Below are positions 43,301 through 51,719 of a DNA stretch of 64,000 nucleotides, piece after piece; within the stretch, counting starts at the first letter, position 1, and every line of letters starts with the position of its first letter. The DNA is taken from contig NZ_LR698973.1 of assembly GCF_902381825.1 (NCBI RefSeq), positions 2,616,392 through 2,680,391 of the forward strand, written 5' to 3'. The stretch comes from Pseudocoprococcus catus (GTDB lineage Bacteria > Bacillota > Clostridia > Lachnospirales > Lachnospiraceae). The notes under the pieces were generated by a model. It worked only from the letters and a program-made list of their open reading frames with translations. It was not told where the DNA came from and did no database searches. The position numbers were made by a program, and so were the translations under genes.

Positions 43301-43327
43301 TCTATTATTGCGAAAGGAGACTTGCTT

Positions 43328-45136
43328 ATGGAGAAACAAAAAAATGGAGAACTGTCCAGAATGTTCGGATATGCAGGGAAATTCCATGTTTTGACTGTTT
43401 TGGGATGTGTTCTCTCCGGAATCAGTACCATTTTATCTATGCTGCCTTTTGTTTGCATTTGGCTCGTCATCCGCGATTTAATCCAGGCTTTTGCTGCCGG
43501 GGATATATCTCTTGCAACGGGGAGCGCCCATTATGCGTGGATGGCGGTTGTGTTTGCAGCGGCAAGCATTTTAATTTATTTTATCGCCCTGAACTGTACT
43601 CATCTGGCGGCGTTTCGTACAGCCACCAATATGAGAAAATCTGCAATTCATCATATCGTGACGCTGCCGTTGGGGTATTTCAGCCAAAATGCAAGCGGAC
43701 GGCTCAGAAACATCATTGATGATAATGCAGGGCTTACAGAAGGATTTCTGGCCCATCAGCTTCCCGATCTGACCGGAGCCGCAGTTATGCCGGTTGCCGT
43801 TATTATTTTGATTTTCCTTTTTGACTGGCGGCTGGGAATTTGCTGCCTGATACCTATGGGAATCAGTGTCATCTTTCTCAAACAGATGATGGGCGGAGAT
43901 AATGCGCAGTTTATGGGCAAGTATATGACTGCACTGGAAACAATGAATAAAGAAGCTGTGGAATATATTCGCGGTATTCCTGTTGTAAAAGTATTTCAGC
44001 AAACTATTTATTCCTTCAAAAATTTTCACGCTGCAATAGAAGAATACGAAAAATTTGCTTCCGGGTATGCCTTAAAATGCCGTATTCCTCTTACAGGATT
44101 TACAGTAACACTGAACGGCACATTTGTTTTACTTATTCCAGTCGCCATGTTTATTTTGTCCGGGGTCAGCGGCCAGGCGGCTTATGAAAATGTTGTGCTG
44201 GATTTTCTGTTTTACAGTTTGTTTACTCCGGTCTGTGCAACTATGATGAACCGTATCATGTTTGCCAGCGAGCAGCTTATGGCGGCTAAAAGTGCAGTCA
44301 GCCGGGTGGATGAAATTTTGCAGGAAAAGCCCTTGAAGGAGCCGGAACATCCCCTGATCCCGGCAGATGCTTCGATTGTGTTTTCGGATGTTTCCTTCGC
44401 CTATCCAGGGACCAAAGAGAAGGCCTTAGACCATATCAGCTTTGAGGTTCCGACAGGAAAAACAGTGGCGCTTGTTGGTGCCTCCGGCAGCGGTAAAAGT
44501 ACAGCGGCAAGCCTCATTCCCCGATTTTATGATGTTCAGTCAGGCTCCGTTACGATTGGCGGCGTGGATGTACGCAATATTGAGAAGCAGGAACTGATGA
44601 AAAGAGTTGCTTTTGTGTTTCAGAATACCTGTCTGTTCAAGGACACCTTGCTGAATAATATTAAGGCGGCCCGCCCGGACGCTACCAGGGAAGAAGTCCT
44701 GAAAGCGGCTGATGAAGCACAATGCAAAGATATTATTGACCGCCTCCCGGATGGGCTTGATACGCTCGTTGGAACAGGAGGCACATATCTCTCAGGAGGT
44801 GAAAATCAAAGAATTGCTCTTGCAAGGGCAATTTTAAAAGACGCCCCTATTATTGTACTGGATGAAGCCACAGCATTTGCAGATGCCGAAAACGAACATC
44901 AGATACAGCTCGCTTTTGAGCGGCTGACCCAAAACAAAACGGTTATGATGATTGCCCACCGGCTCTCTACGATACAAGACGCAGACCTTATCCTAGTGTT
45001 CAAGGAGGGGCAGATTGCAGAAAGAGGTACGCATGAAGAATTGGTAGCCTTAAATGGTATTTATTCTTCTATGTGGAAGGATTACCAGACCTCGATTGCC
45101 TGGAAGGTCGGAAAGGAGGATGAGCAGCATGATTAA
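43328..45136 (+). CDS. ABC half-transporter 1 (membrane + ATPase)
   Basis: A 602-residue protein with six membrane helices (about 1-310) fused to an ABC ATPase (Walker A GASGSGKST, signature LSGGENQRIAL, Walker B IIVLDEATAFAD). AAAGGAG precedes the ATG at 43328. It overlaps the second half-transporter gene by 8 bases, so a heterodimer is expected. The pair resembles YbtP/YbtQ-like siderophore importers or heterodimeric exporters, and the direction cannot be read from sequence. Confidence 0.87.
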   Translation: MEKQKNGELSRMFGYAGKFHVLTVLGCVLSGISTILSMLPFVCIWLVIRDLIQAFAAGDISLATGSAHYAWMAVVFAAASILIYFIALNCTHLAAFRTATNMRKSAIHHIVTLPLGYFSQNASGRLRNIIDDNAGLTEGFLAHQLPDLTGAAVMPVAVIILIFLFDWRLGICCLIPMGISVIFLKQMMGGDNAQFMGKYMTALETMNKEAVEYIRGIPVVKVFQQTIYSFKNFHAAIEEYEKFASGYALKCRIPLTGFTVTLNGTFVLLIPVAMFILSGVSGQAAYENVVLDFLFYSLFTPVCATMMNRIMFASEQLMAAKSAVSRVDEILQEKPLKEPEHPLIPADASIVFSDVSFAYPGTKEKALDHISFEVPTGKTVALVGASGSGKSTAASLIPRFYDVQSGSVTIGGVDVRNIEKQELMKRVAFVFQNTCLFKDTLLNNIKAARPDATREEVLKAADEAQCKDIIDRLPDGLDTLVGTGGTYLSGGENQRIALARAILKDAPIIVLDEATAFADAENEHQIQLAFERLTQNKTVMMIAHRLSTIQDADLILVFKEGQIAERGTHEELVALNGIYSSMWKDYQTSIAWKVGKEDEQHD

Positions 45137-46877
45137 GGCGTTAAAAAAGAAGTATGCGTTAAGCAATCAGGGTGCAAAAGACCTGTTAAAAGGGATCGTT
45201 TATTCGGTGCTGGCCAATATCAGCCTTATGTTTCCTGTTATTCTTCTGGCTATCGTCCTCAATCAGCTTCTTGCGCCTGTTTTGGGAGCGAGTGCGCCAG
45301 AGATCAGTGCCGCCGTTTACACTGTGATTGGAATTGTGATTTTAGCTGTTGTTTTTATTTTTCATTATTGCCAGTACACCGCGACATATCTCGGAACGTA
45401 TGATGAAAGCGCAAGGCGGCGTATCGGGCTTGCGGAAAAATTGCGTACCCTTCCGCTGACCTTTTTCCACCAGCGTGATCTTGCTGACCTGACAAGCACA
45501 ATTATGGGCGACTGTGCAAACTTTGAACACGCATTTTCTCATACGGTTCCACAATTCTTTGGAGCAGTTATCTCTACGGGGATTGTTTGTATCGGCCTGC
45601 TGATTTTCAACTGGCAAATGGGTTTGGCTCTTCTTTGGGTAGCTCCGATTTCATTTGCAATCGTTATTCTGTCACGGAAATGGCAGGAAAAACTCAGCAA
45701 AAAGCACATGAACGCAAGACTGGAGCTTGCAGAAGGCATTCAGGAATGTTTGGAAACCGTACAGGATATAAAGGCTTGCAATCAGGAAGAAGATTATCTT
45801 CGCAAATTGGACGCAAAGATGGATGCTGCGGAAAAAGCACAGATTTCATCCGAAATGACAACGGCAAGTCTGCTGACAACCGGCCAGATGTTTTTACGGC
45901 TCGGTTTGGCAACGGTGATTGTAGTAGGTAATAGTCTTGTGGTAAGTGGAGATACCTCTCTGTTTACCTATATTCTGTTTTTGATTGCTGCCTCCCGCCT
46001 GTACGATCCGCTTTCCGGGGCGATGTCAAATATGGCAGAGCTGTTTTCTGTACAGCTTCAGGTGAACCGCTTGAAAGAAATAGAGGAATACCCGGAAGAA
46101 ACCGGCGAGAAGAATATCCATACAAACGGGTACGATATTACATTCGATCATGTCCAGTTTTCTTACGAAAAGGGCAAACCGGTACTGAGGGATGTTTCGT
46201 TTACTGCAAAACAGGGACAGGTCACTGCATTGGTTGGCCCGTCCGGCGGCGGCAAAAGTACAGTCGCAAAACTGGCAGCCAAATTTTATCCTCTGGACGG
46301 AGGAAGAATACTGTTGGGCGGAACCGATATTGCTCCGCTAAATTCAACCATGTTGATGAAAAACTTCTCTATCGTTTTTCAAGATGTTGTGCTGTTTAAT
46401 AACACCATCATGGAAAATATTCGTGTCGGTAAAAAGGACGCAACGGATGAAGAAGTGATTGCCGCAGCTAAAGCAGCGCAGTGTGATGAATTTATTTCAA
46501 AATTGTCGGACGGCTATCAGACGGTGATCGGAGAAAATGGTTCAACACTATCTGGCGGTGAGGCACAGCGCCTTTCTATCGCACGTGCTCTTTTGAAAGA
46601 CGCTCCTGTTATTCTTCTGGATGAAGCTACTGCTTCTCTTGATGTAGATAACGAAACTGAAATTCAAAACGCAATATCCAGGCTGGTAAAAGGCAAGACA
46701 GTTCTTATAATCGCTCACAGAATGAGGACGGTGGAAGCTGCCGATAACATCGTTGTATTGTCAGATGGTATTGTAGCCGAAAACGGAACTCACGAAGAAC
46801 TTATGAAAGAAAATGGCCTCTATCATAGGCTGGTCGATTTGCAGACAGCTTCTGCAAATTGGAAGTTAAGCGTTTAA
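45129..46877 (+). CDS. ABC half-transporter 2 (membrane + ATPase)
   Basis: A 582-residue partner of the preceding protein, with six membrane helices and a C-terminal ATPase (Walker A GPSGGGKST, signature LSGGEAQRLSI, Walker B VILLDEATASLD). AGGAGG lies before the ATG at 45129. It ends 16 bp before the DtxR-like regulator, so all are probably one transcript. Confidence 0.87.
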   Translation: MIKALKKKYALSNQGAKDLLKGIVYSVLANISLMFPVILLAIVLNQLLAPVLGASAPEISAAVYTVIGIVILAVVFIFHYCQYTATYLGTYDESARRRIGLAEKLRTLPLTFFHQRDLADLTSTIMGDCANFEHAFSHTVPQFFGAVISTGIVCIGLLIFNWQMGLALLWVAPISFAIVILSRKWQEKLSKKHMNARLELAEGIQECLETVQDIKACNQEEDYLRKLDAKMDAAEKAQISSEMTTASLLTTGQMFLRLGLATVIVVGNSLVVSGDTSLFTYILFLIAASRLYDPLSGAMSNMAELFSVQLQVNRLKEIEEYPEETGEKNIHTNGYDITFDHVQFSYEKGKPVLRDVSFTAKQGQVTALVGPSGGGKSTVAKLAAKFYPLDGGRILLGGTDIAPLNSTMLMKNFSIVFQDVVLFNNTIMENIRVGKKDATDEEVIAAAKAAQCDEFISKLSDGYQTVIGENGSTLSGGEAQRLSIARALLKDAPVILLDEATASLDVDNETEIQNAISRLVKGKTVLIIAHRMRTVEAADNIVVLSDGIVAENGTHEELMKENGLYHRLVDLQTASANWKLSV

Positions 46878-46893
46878 TTCATAAAAGGTACTG

Positions 46894-47364
46894 ATGAAAC
46901 TTCATGCGTCCGGGGAGGACTATCTGGAAACCATTCTTGTTCTTCAAAAGAAACTCGGTATGGTACGCTCCGTAGATGTGGCCCGGCACATGGAGGTGTC
47001 AAAGCCCAGTGTGTGCCATGCAGTAGCAACCCTGCGGGACGGTGGCTTTCTCACGATGGACAGCGACTATTTCCTGCACCTGACCGATGTAGGCCGGGCA
47101 GTTGCCGAAAAAATCTACGAGCGCCATTGCTTTTTCACTGAGCAGCTTATCGCAGCGGGCGTTGACCCTGAAACTGCGGAGGCCGACGCCTGCCGGATTG
47201 AACACATTATCAGCGATGAGAGCTTTTCACGGCTGAAAGAGGCAGCCGTCATGAAAGAACTTGTCCGCCGACAAATTCAGACTGTATTTGCACTGCTGTC
47301 AAAAAAAGCCCAGCCACCGAACAGCCCCCGTCTGGCAGCCGGTGCGAAAATTGTCACAATGTAA
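46894..47364 (+). CDS. DtxR/MntR-family metal-dependent regulator
   Basis: A 156-residue protein with an N-terminal winged helix (SGEDYLETILVLQKKLGMVR, then VARHMEVSKPSVCHAVATLR) and a dimerization/metal domain (ERHCFFTEQLIAAGVDP, EADACRIEHIISDES) carrying the expected Cys/His/Glu ligands. It probably senses iron or manganese. That supports a metal-acquisition role for the transporter cassette and suggests feedback on the two GGGTTA-N8-TAAC dyads. Confidence 0.85.
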   Translation: MKLHASGEDYLETILVLQKKLGMVRSVDVARHMEVSKPSVCHAVATLRDGGFLTMDSDYFLHLTDVGRAVAEKIYERHCFFTEQLIAAGVDPETAEADACRIEHIISDESFSRLKEAAVMKELVRRQIQTVFALLSKKAQPPNSPRLAAGAKIVTM

Positions 47365-47487
47365 CTGAATACCGTATTTTTTGCGCTCGAGTAGCTTTCT
47401 GCTGTCTGGGCGCTTTTTTATATTTACCCATTCGGACAAGAGGGAGACTGGTCGGCATTAACCTATACTGGAAAAGGGAGGTTTTCA

Positions 47488-47664
47488 ATGGTTCAAGCTG
47501 TTACATACCAAAGCGACAAGCAATCTGTTTATTTTCAAGGCAAGCTCATTGTGCTGGAAAACCTGACGCCGGTACTCTCCCCGGAGGAAAAGAAGAAACG
47601 AAAAAGAGAAATCGAAAATAACCCGTACGATATATTCAGCAAATACGGGGACAGGTTTCGCTAA
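47488..47664 (+). CDS. Small protein preceding a recombinase remnant
   Basis: A 58-residue ORF with GGGAGG upstream of the ATG. It reads MVQAVTYQSDKQSVYFQGKL and ends YDIFSKYGDRFR. It lies just upstream of the truncated serine recombinase, as small accessory genes do in Tn4451-like elements. I cannot assign a family. It is probably a leftover of the cassette's mobility module. Confidence 0.55.
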   Translation: MVQAVTYQSDKQSVYFQGKLIVLENLTPVLSPEEKKKRKREIENNPYDIFSKYGDRFR

Positions 47665-47676
47665 TCAATCGCAACA

Positions 47677-47705
47677 TTGTTGTCCGGGGCTGCTAATGGT
47701 ATAAT
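47677..47705 (+). promoter_or_regulatory. Promoter of the recombinase remnant
   Basis: TTGTTG (47677-47682) and TATAAT (47700-47705) with a 17-bp spacer lie about 50 bp before the truncated recombinase start. Confidence 0.6.
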
Positions 47706-47752
47706 ATAGTTGTAAGGTTGGTAGCTCAATTCCATACGGAAAGGAGCCCAAT

Positions 47753-47895
47753 ATGGACATTATCAGAGAAGATTGTATTTACGCAAGGCAGTCAGTAGAC
47801 CGAAAGGACAGTATCAGCATTGAAAGCCAGATTGACTTTTGCAAGTACGAACTGAAAGGCGGGAGCTGTAAGGTATTCAAGGATAAAGAGGATTG
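47753..47895 (+). pseudogene. Serine recombinase, N-terminal fragment
   Basis: The frame starts after GGAAAGGAG and reads CIYARQSVDRKDSISIESQI, then DFCKYELKGGSCKVFKD. This is the start of a large serine recombinase including its catalytic serine region. After about residue 48 it turns into unrelated sequence that also occurs, degraded, near 55350. The enzyme cannot be active. The frame itself runs open to 48043 over the XRE gene on the other strand, without coding meaning. Confidence 0.75.
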
Positions 47896-47941
47896 CTCAA
47901 CACAGGAGGATATTTTTAATTACCCTCAAAATGATAAAAGC

Positions 47942-47970
47942 GAGGCAGCGGAAAATCCGTTGCCTCATTT
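47942..47970. terminator. Hairpin between recombinase remnant and XRE gene
   Basis: GAGGCA-GC-GGA pairs with TCC-GT-TGCCTC around AAAA and is followed by ATTT. It is a likely terminator for converging transcripts. A degraded copy lies near 55376-55406. Confidence 0.55.
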
Positions 47971-47984
47971 CAGTATTATGACAA

Positions 47985-48263
47985 TTAATCTAGTTCCGCC
48001 CCTAACTCATACCTCCAATACTCCGCCGCCTCATATTCCCTAGGTTCTGAGAGTACCGGTACAGTAAAGAGTTCAACCGGAACACCGAGTGTTGATGCGA
48101 AGAGTTTCATAAGATCCTCTTTTGGCGTTCGGACATCGCTTTCATACTGAGCAATCCGGACATCAGCACAGCTGTCGGGAAATCCAACAGCCATCCCAAG
48201 TTCTTTCTGGGTGAGATGATTTTTTTGTCTTAAGTGTTTTAATTTTCTTCCAAATGTAATCAT
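47985..48263 (-). CDS. XRE-family regulator at the end of the relaxase operon
   Basis: A 92-residue protein starting MITFGRKLKHLRQKNHLTQK with AGGAG upstream of the ATG at 48263. It has one helix-turn-helix (about 5-62) and a C-terminal tail, EPREYEAAEYWRYELGAELD. It is the last gene of the minus-strand operon behind dUTPase and may regulate it. Its last 30 codons recur as a decayed copy at about 55410-55505. Confidence 0.8.
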   Translation of the reverse strand: MITFGRKLKHLRQKNHLTQKELGMAVGFPDSCADVRIAQYESDVRTPKEDLMKLFASTLGVPVELFTVPVLSEPREYEAAEYWRYELGAELD

Positions 48264-48267
48264 ATTA

Positions 48268-48681
48268 TTATTCTCCTGTGCTTCCAAATGCCCCGGTTCC
48301 TCGTTCTTCACCGAGGTTCAGGACAAAGTCTGCGATCACGACCGGTGTGATCACCAGCTGACCGACACGTGTGTCTTTATGAATGGTCTGAGAAGATGTG
48401 CTTACGTTGCTGATAATGGCATGGATCTCACCACGGTAACCGGAGTCGATCGGTGGAAGTTCGCATACCAGTCCTTTTGCTGCCATGCTGCTTCGTGGAA
48501 AGACATATCCGGCAAATCCATCCGGTATGATGAGACCGAATCCAAGTGGAATTCTTGCAACCTCACCTGGTTTTAATACGCAATTATAAGGCATGAATAC
48601 ATCAGCACCGGCATCATTTTCATGTGGCCGGAAGGGATGATGATTTGCTTTCAGACCAAAGTCAATCAGTTTAATCTTTAT
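48268..48681 (-). CDS. dut: dUTPase, apparent ATA start
   Basis: A 137-residue enzyme that hydrolyses dUTP to dUMP, keeping uracil out of DNA and feeding thymidylate synthesis. Motif 1 (NDAGADVF), motif 2 (PRSSMAAKG), motif 3 (PPIDSGYRGEIHA) and motif 5 (RGTGAFGSTG) are present. The first ATG (48594) lies after motif 1 and would give a broken enzyme. The frame upstream has no ATG, GTG or TTG before a stop. GGAGGTG at about 48689-48695 points to an ATA at 48681, giving a normal-length protein. It overlaps thyX by 11 bases. Confidence 0.85.
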   Translation of the reverse strand: MKIKLIDFGLKANHHPFRPHENDAGADVFMPYNCVLKPGEVARIPLGFGLIIPDGFAGYVFPRSSMAAKGLVCELPPIDSGYRGEIHAIISNVSTSSQTIHKDTRVGQLVITPVVIADFVLNLGEERGTGAFGSTGE

Positions 48682-49450
48682 GGCTGCTCACCTCCTTCCT
48701 GATGAGCAATGGATAATCTTCTTTTAAGATATCAGCAGGAGTCCAAAGTTTTGAAATAGGATTCTGGCAGGACATCTGTTTTTCCATGCAGCTTCCTCTC
48801 TGACAGAATGGACCGGTCAGATCCGGTGCAAAAAGGATCGGGCTTAATTTGTACAATCTTTGCCAGATCTGTAGCATCACAATCCTTGTTTCATCCGTAT
48901 TTCTTCGGCAGGTTCTCTGGCCAATCATATGCTTCCACTGGTAAGGTGTCGCGCTGATGATCAATACGTTTCGAAGTCCCTGAGGTGTAGCATATCCGGC
49001 TGAATCATGATCAATACCTAATTCACAAAGCTCTGCATAATGATCCAGATCTGACTGACAGCTTTTCTTGTAAATATCCTGGATTTCTTTATCTGCTTTC
49101 ATGATTCCATATGGAATAGCAAATGCAGCATGACCGGAATAATTGCTGTACTGCAAAGATGCACTCATGTACTTTACTTCGTTCTGATGTCTTGTGATCT
49201 GTGTCAGGAAGCGTCTGCTTGCACCAACAACAGCTACGGTAATGACCATGAATTTCTGCACGGTTGGATGCGGAAGCCCTGCAATGTTTTCTACAGTCTT
49301 CTGACTGTAGGATTGACGGTAAAGATCCATCAGATCTGCCATGTTCTGGATCGTATGACCGTGTTGTGTGAGCCTGGCAGCAAAGACCATATTCTGTTCT
49401 GCTTCCCGGATCCCATAGCAGTTTAAGATAGCTGTTTCAATGTGATCCAT
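48671..49450 (-). CDS. thyX: Flavin-dependent thymidylate synthase (ThyX-like)
   Basis: A 259-residue ThyX-family protein that would convert dUMP to dTMP with flavin and methylene-tetrahydrofolate. The substrate/flavin motif is recognisable but divergent (FLTQITRHQNEVKYMSASLQ instead of RHRxxSxxxxSxR). The later PYQWKHMIGQRTCRRNTDE matches the family's C-terminal active-site segment. It is encoded between a DUF1599-like protein and dUTPase in the relaxase operon. The divergent motif leaves some doubt about activity. Confidence 0.75.
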   Translation of the reverse strand: MDHIETAILNCYGIREAEQNMVFAARLTQHGHTIQNMADLMDLYRQSYSQKTVENIAGLPHPTVQKFMVITVAVVGASRRFLTQITRHQNEVKYMSASLQYSNYSGHAAFAIPYGIMKADKEIQDIYKKSCQSDLDHYAELCELGIDHDSAGYATPQGLRNVLIISATPYQWKHMIGQRTCRRNTDETRIVMLQIWQRLYKLSPILFAPDLTGPFCQRGSCMEKQMSCQNPISKLWTPADILKEDYPLLIRKEVSSHKD

Positions 49451-49763
49451 AGGCCTGTTCCTCCTTTACCAGAGCTTTTAAAAGGATCAGATAATTGATG
49501 CAGTCTGTGAGTTTTTCATCCCACTGTTCCATGTCAAAATGTAACAGAGTGGAATAACACATATCGTAAAGGGATACGACATGTTTCGACATCATGCCGG
49601 CCAGTGCTGCTTTTGGATCACAGTTCTGTAAAGCGGCAGCAATCTTGAATGCACTGAGGCGGTCAATATTATCACCGGTATATTCTTTCTTTTTATGTGC
49701 CAGAATATCGGCACACTTTCTCATCTGAAGTTCAAATACAACATTAAATTCTTCTTGTGTCAT
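49437..49763 (-). CDS. DUF1599-like protein (nucleotide-associated)
   Basis: A 108-residue helical protein (AHKKKEYTGDNIDRLSAFKI, then WDEKLTDCINYLILLKALVK). The pattern KKxEY...D..D.LxDxxNY resembles DUF1599 / nucleotide-modification-associated or MazG-like domains, which often lie beside nucleotide metabolism genes. It overlaps thyX by 14 bases. With ThyX and dUTPase it forms a pyrimidine module inside the relaxase operon. The family call is tentative. Confidence 0.5.
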   Translation of the reverse strand: MTQEEFNVVFELQMRKCADILAHKKKEYTGDNIDRLSAFKIAAALQNCDPKAALAGMMSKHVVSLYDMCYSTLLHFDMEQWDEKLTDCINYLILLKALVKEEQAYGSH

Positions 49764-49792
49764 GTGATAGTTCCTCCTTTGTTTTGTAATAG

Positions 49793-51346
49793 TTATCGTT
49801 CGAGATCTTTGGTTTTTGATTTCACTGGTTCTGGAATCTGCATCTGAAGAATGGCATCAACATTCTGATCGGCAGTGTCCAGATCTTTTAATTTTTCTGT
49901 CAAGCTGCTTATTGCTTCTTCTTCGGAAGATATCTGCTGTTGCAGTTTTTCTTTTTGTAAAGTCAGGTTTTTTAGGCTTGTCATCTTTCCATCCTGATAA
50001 AAGGATCTCAGCCAATCTCTGGCTTCTTCATATTTCTGAATTTCCTTCGCATGTTCTTTCCGGTACTTTCCTTTGTACTTTGCTTTTGAAAACTGGGAAT
50101 AAACTTCCTTATTTGCATAGTACTGTCCGGTATAACGAATTTGCTCGTTGAGGATTCTTAGATTGGACCGATGCTGAGTAAACTGTGTCTGCAGTTCAGC
50201 CAGTTCCTGTTTTGATGCAAGCAATGTGTTTTTCAGATCTGACTGTGTATCAAATCTATGTTCCTGCACATAGATAATGGTATTTGCCATTTGCTGCAGG
50301 TTAGAAAGTTTTACCCGATGAGCATAAGCCGGGCTCTGCATTGCTTTCACATTTGTCTGAAGATTTACAACCAGGCGCAGGTGAGATCTGACGTAGAGAA
50401 TGGCCAATGGATCCTTGCATAAGAAGGTCTGTTCTAGGTGTTCTTTTCCATATCGTGTTCCCAGTGCACGTTCAGTAATCCGCTTCTGTCGATCAGGATG
50501 AAGATAGCTGTATCTGCCCCGATGCTCAATCACAGAGATCTGAAATTGTTCCAGAAGTTTAGATTGGAATTCATCAAAACTATTGGATGTGGCAACACAT
50601 TCATCAATCGCATTTCGCAAATATTCTTTCTGTGTAAGGAACACGGTGGATGTTGGTTTGAGACCATCTTCAATAATTTTTTGATTGATCTCATCCAGTT
50701 TTTGCTGGCCGTGTTTCTGTGCCATATACTCTTTCTGAGTGATTTTTCTTTCAGCCGGAGCAAGAAGATCTATCTGGTGAAGTCCTTCCTGTTGGCATCG
50801 ATCCATGACAGTTTTCTTAAAAGTGCTCATGAATTTATCAGTGGAACGATGCTTGTAACCGGCGGCTTCCTCATGTGGTTTATCCATATAAGGCTGCCTT
50901 TCCACTGCAGTCTTTCGCACACTGTTGATAACGATGTGAGTATGGATATTTCCGGATTCATTGTGGCCATCGGTATGAGTAACCACCAGAGCCTGATATC
51001 CGGGAAACATCTGCTTTGCAAGATCCAAACTAATTGCCTGTGCTCTTTCACCGGTAAGTCTGTTTTCTGTAACATCGGCTGGATCGTAGCTGATAATGTA
51101 GTGGTGACTTTTGATATCTTCACGTTTCTTATTTTTGTGAAAATGAGCATTTGTCAGTTCGCATTCTTTGTCAAAAGACATCGGATCACAGTTCAGTCCA
51201 TCCATATAAAACTCTTTTCGCAGGATGCATCGTCCGGATTCATCTACAATCTTTTTCCCGGTTTTTTCATCATGTTCAAACAGAAGATAATTGATAGCAG
51301 CCGAGTAATTTGCATTTCTGCTTTTAATGTGTTTTACGATTGCCAT
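49793..51346 (-). CDS. ICE relaxase (relaxase/mobilization nuclease, MobP-like)
   Basis: A 517-residue relaxase that nicks the ICE oriT and stays bound to the strand. The relaxase domain fills about residues 1-230. It has NYSAAINYLLFEHD near the start (candidate catalytic Tyr) and the metal-binding HTHIVINSVRKT near 137. The C-terminal half is coiled. Its start overlaps the end of mobC by 23 bases. The order MobC-relaxase is typical of Tn1549-like ICEs. Confidence 0.92.
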   Translation of the reverse strand: MAIVKHIKSRNANYSAAINYLLFEHDEKTGKKIVDESGRCILRKEFYMDGLNCDPMSFDKECELTNAHFHKNKKREDIKSHHYIISYDPADVTENRLTGERAQAISLDLAKQMFPGYQALVVTHTDGHNESGNIHTHIVINSVRKTAVERQPYMDKPHEEAAGYKHRSTDKFMSTFKKTVMDRCQQEGLHQIDLLAPAERKITQKEYMAQKHGQQKLDEINQKIIEDGLKPTSTVFLTQKEYLRNAIDECVATSNSFDEFQSKLLEQFQISVIEHRGRYSYLHPDRQKRITERALGTRYGKEHLEQTFLCKDPLAILYVRSHLRLVVNLQTNVKAMQSPAYAHRVKLSNLQQMANTIIYVQEHRFDTQSDLKNTLLASKQELAELQTQFTQHRSNLRILNEQIRYTGQYYANKEVYSQFSKAKYKGKYRKEHAKEIQKYEEARDWLRSFYQDGKMTSLKNLTLQKEKLQQQISSEEEAISSLTEKLKDLDTADQNVDAILQMQIPEPVKSKTKDLER

Positions 51347-51710
51347 TCATACCACCTGCCAGTTTCAGTACTTCTTTTCTCAATAGGAATAAGTCCGTGA
51401 TGCACTGATGGATTTCATTTTCTATAGCACGAGACTGACTGCCACCGCTGTTAAAATGCTTGGCGATCTGATTTAGATTCGATCCGATCTTTCCATATTC
51501 ACTGACCAGTTTTCTGAGGTCGTTCATGTCTGCAACAACTTCAATCTGATGATGGATTTGCTTTTCCAATAGAAGTTTCCTCAGATATTCTGATCGGCTA
51601 ACAGATAAACAAGCAGCGCCTTGGTCTAATAAATCCAGTTCGACATCTGTAAGACGTAATCCTATAAAATGTCTGTGATTCAGTTCTTTATCTTTGTTTT
51701 TTGTTCTCAT
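51324..51710 (-). CDS. mobC: MobC-like relaxosome accessory protein
   Basis: A 128-residue protein with an N-terminal ribbon-helix-helix type region (HFIGLRLTDVELDLLDQGAA) and the MobC motif YGKIGSNLNQIAKHFNSGGS near residue 72. MobC binds oriT and helps the relaxase open the DNA. It is the first gene of the minus-strand operon, 240 bp after promoter motif D, with the oriT candidate in between. Confidence 0.87.
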   Translation of the reverse strand: MRTKNKDKELNHRHFIGLRLTDVELDLLDQGAACLSVSRSEYLRKLLLEKQIHHQIEVVADMNDLRKLVSEYGKIGSNLNQIAKHFNSGGSQSRAIENEIHQCITDLFLLRKEVLKLAGGMNGNRKTH

Positions 51711-51719
51711 ACTCCTCCT

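Larger units (their letters stand above)
38895..47895. mobile_element. Transporter cargo cassette bounded by tnpV and recombinase fragments
   Basis: The block starts within a truncated ICE gene with a fragment of tnpV (38950-39167). It ends with the first 48 or so residues of a serine recombinase (47753-47895). Between them is an intact AraC-ECF-ABC-DtxR gene set. The remnants suggest a Tn4451-like element that lost its mobility genes and is now fixed. The exact ends are estimated from frame and composition changes. Confidence 0.6.

Noticed and set aside
49816..51400. Plus-strand open frames antisense to the relaxase
   Set aside because: They are shadows of the relaxase gene; the minus strand has overlapping start/stop coupling and clear relaxase motifs.
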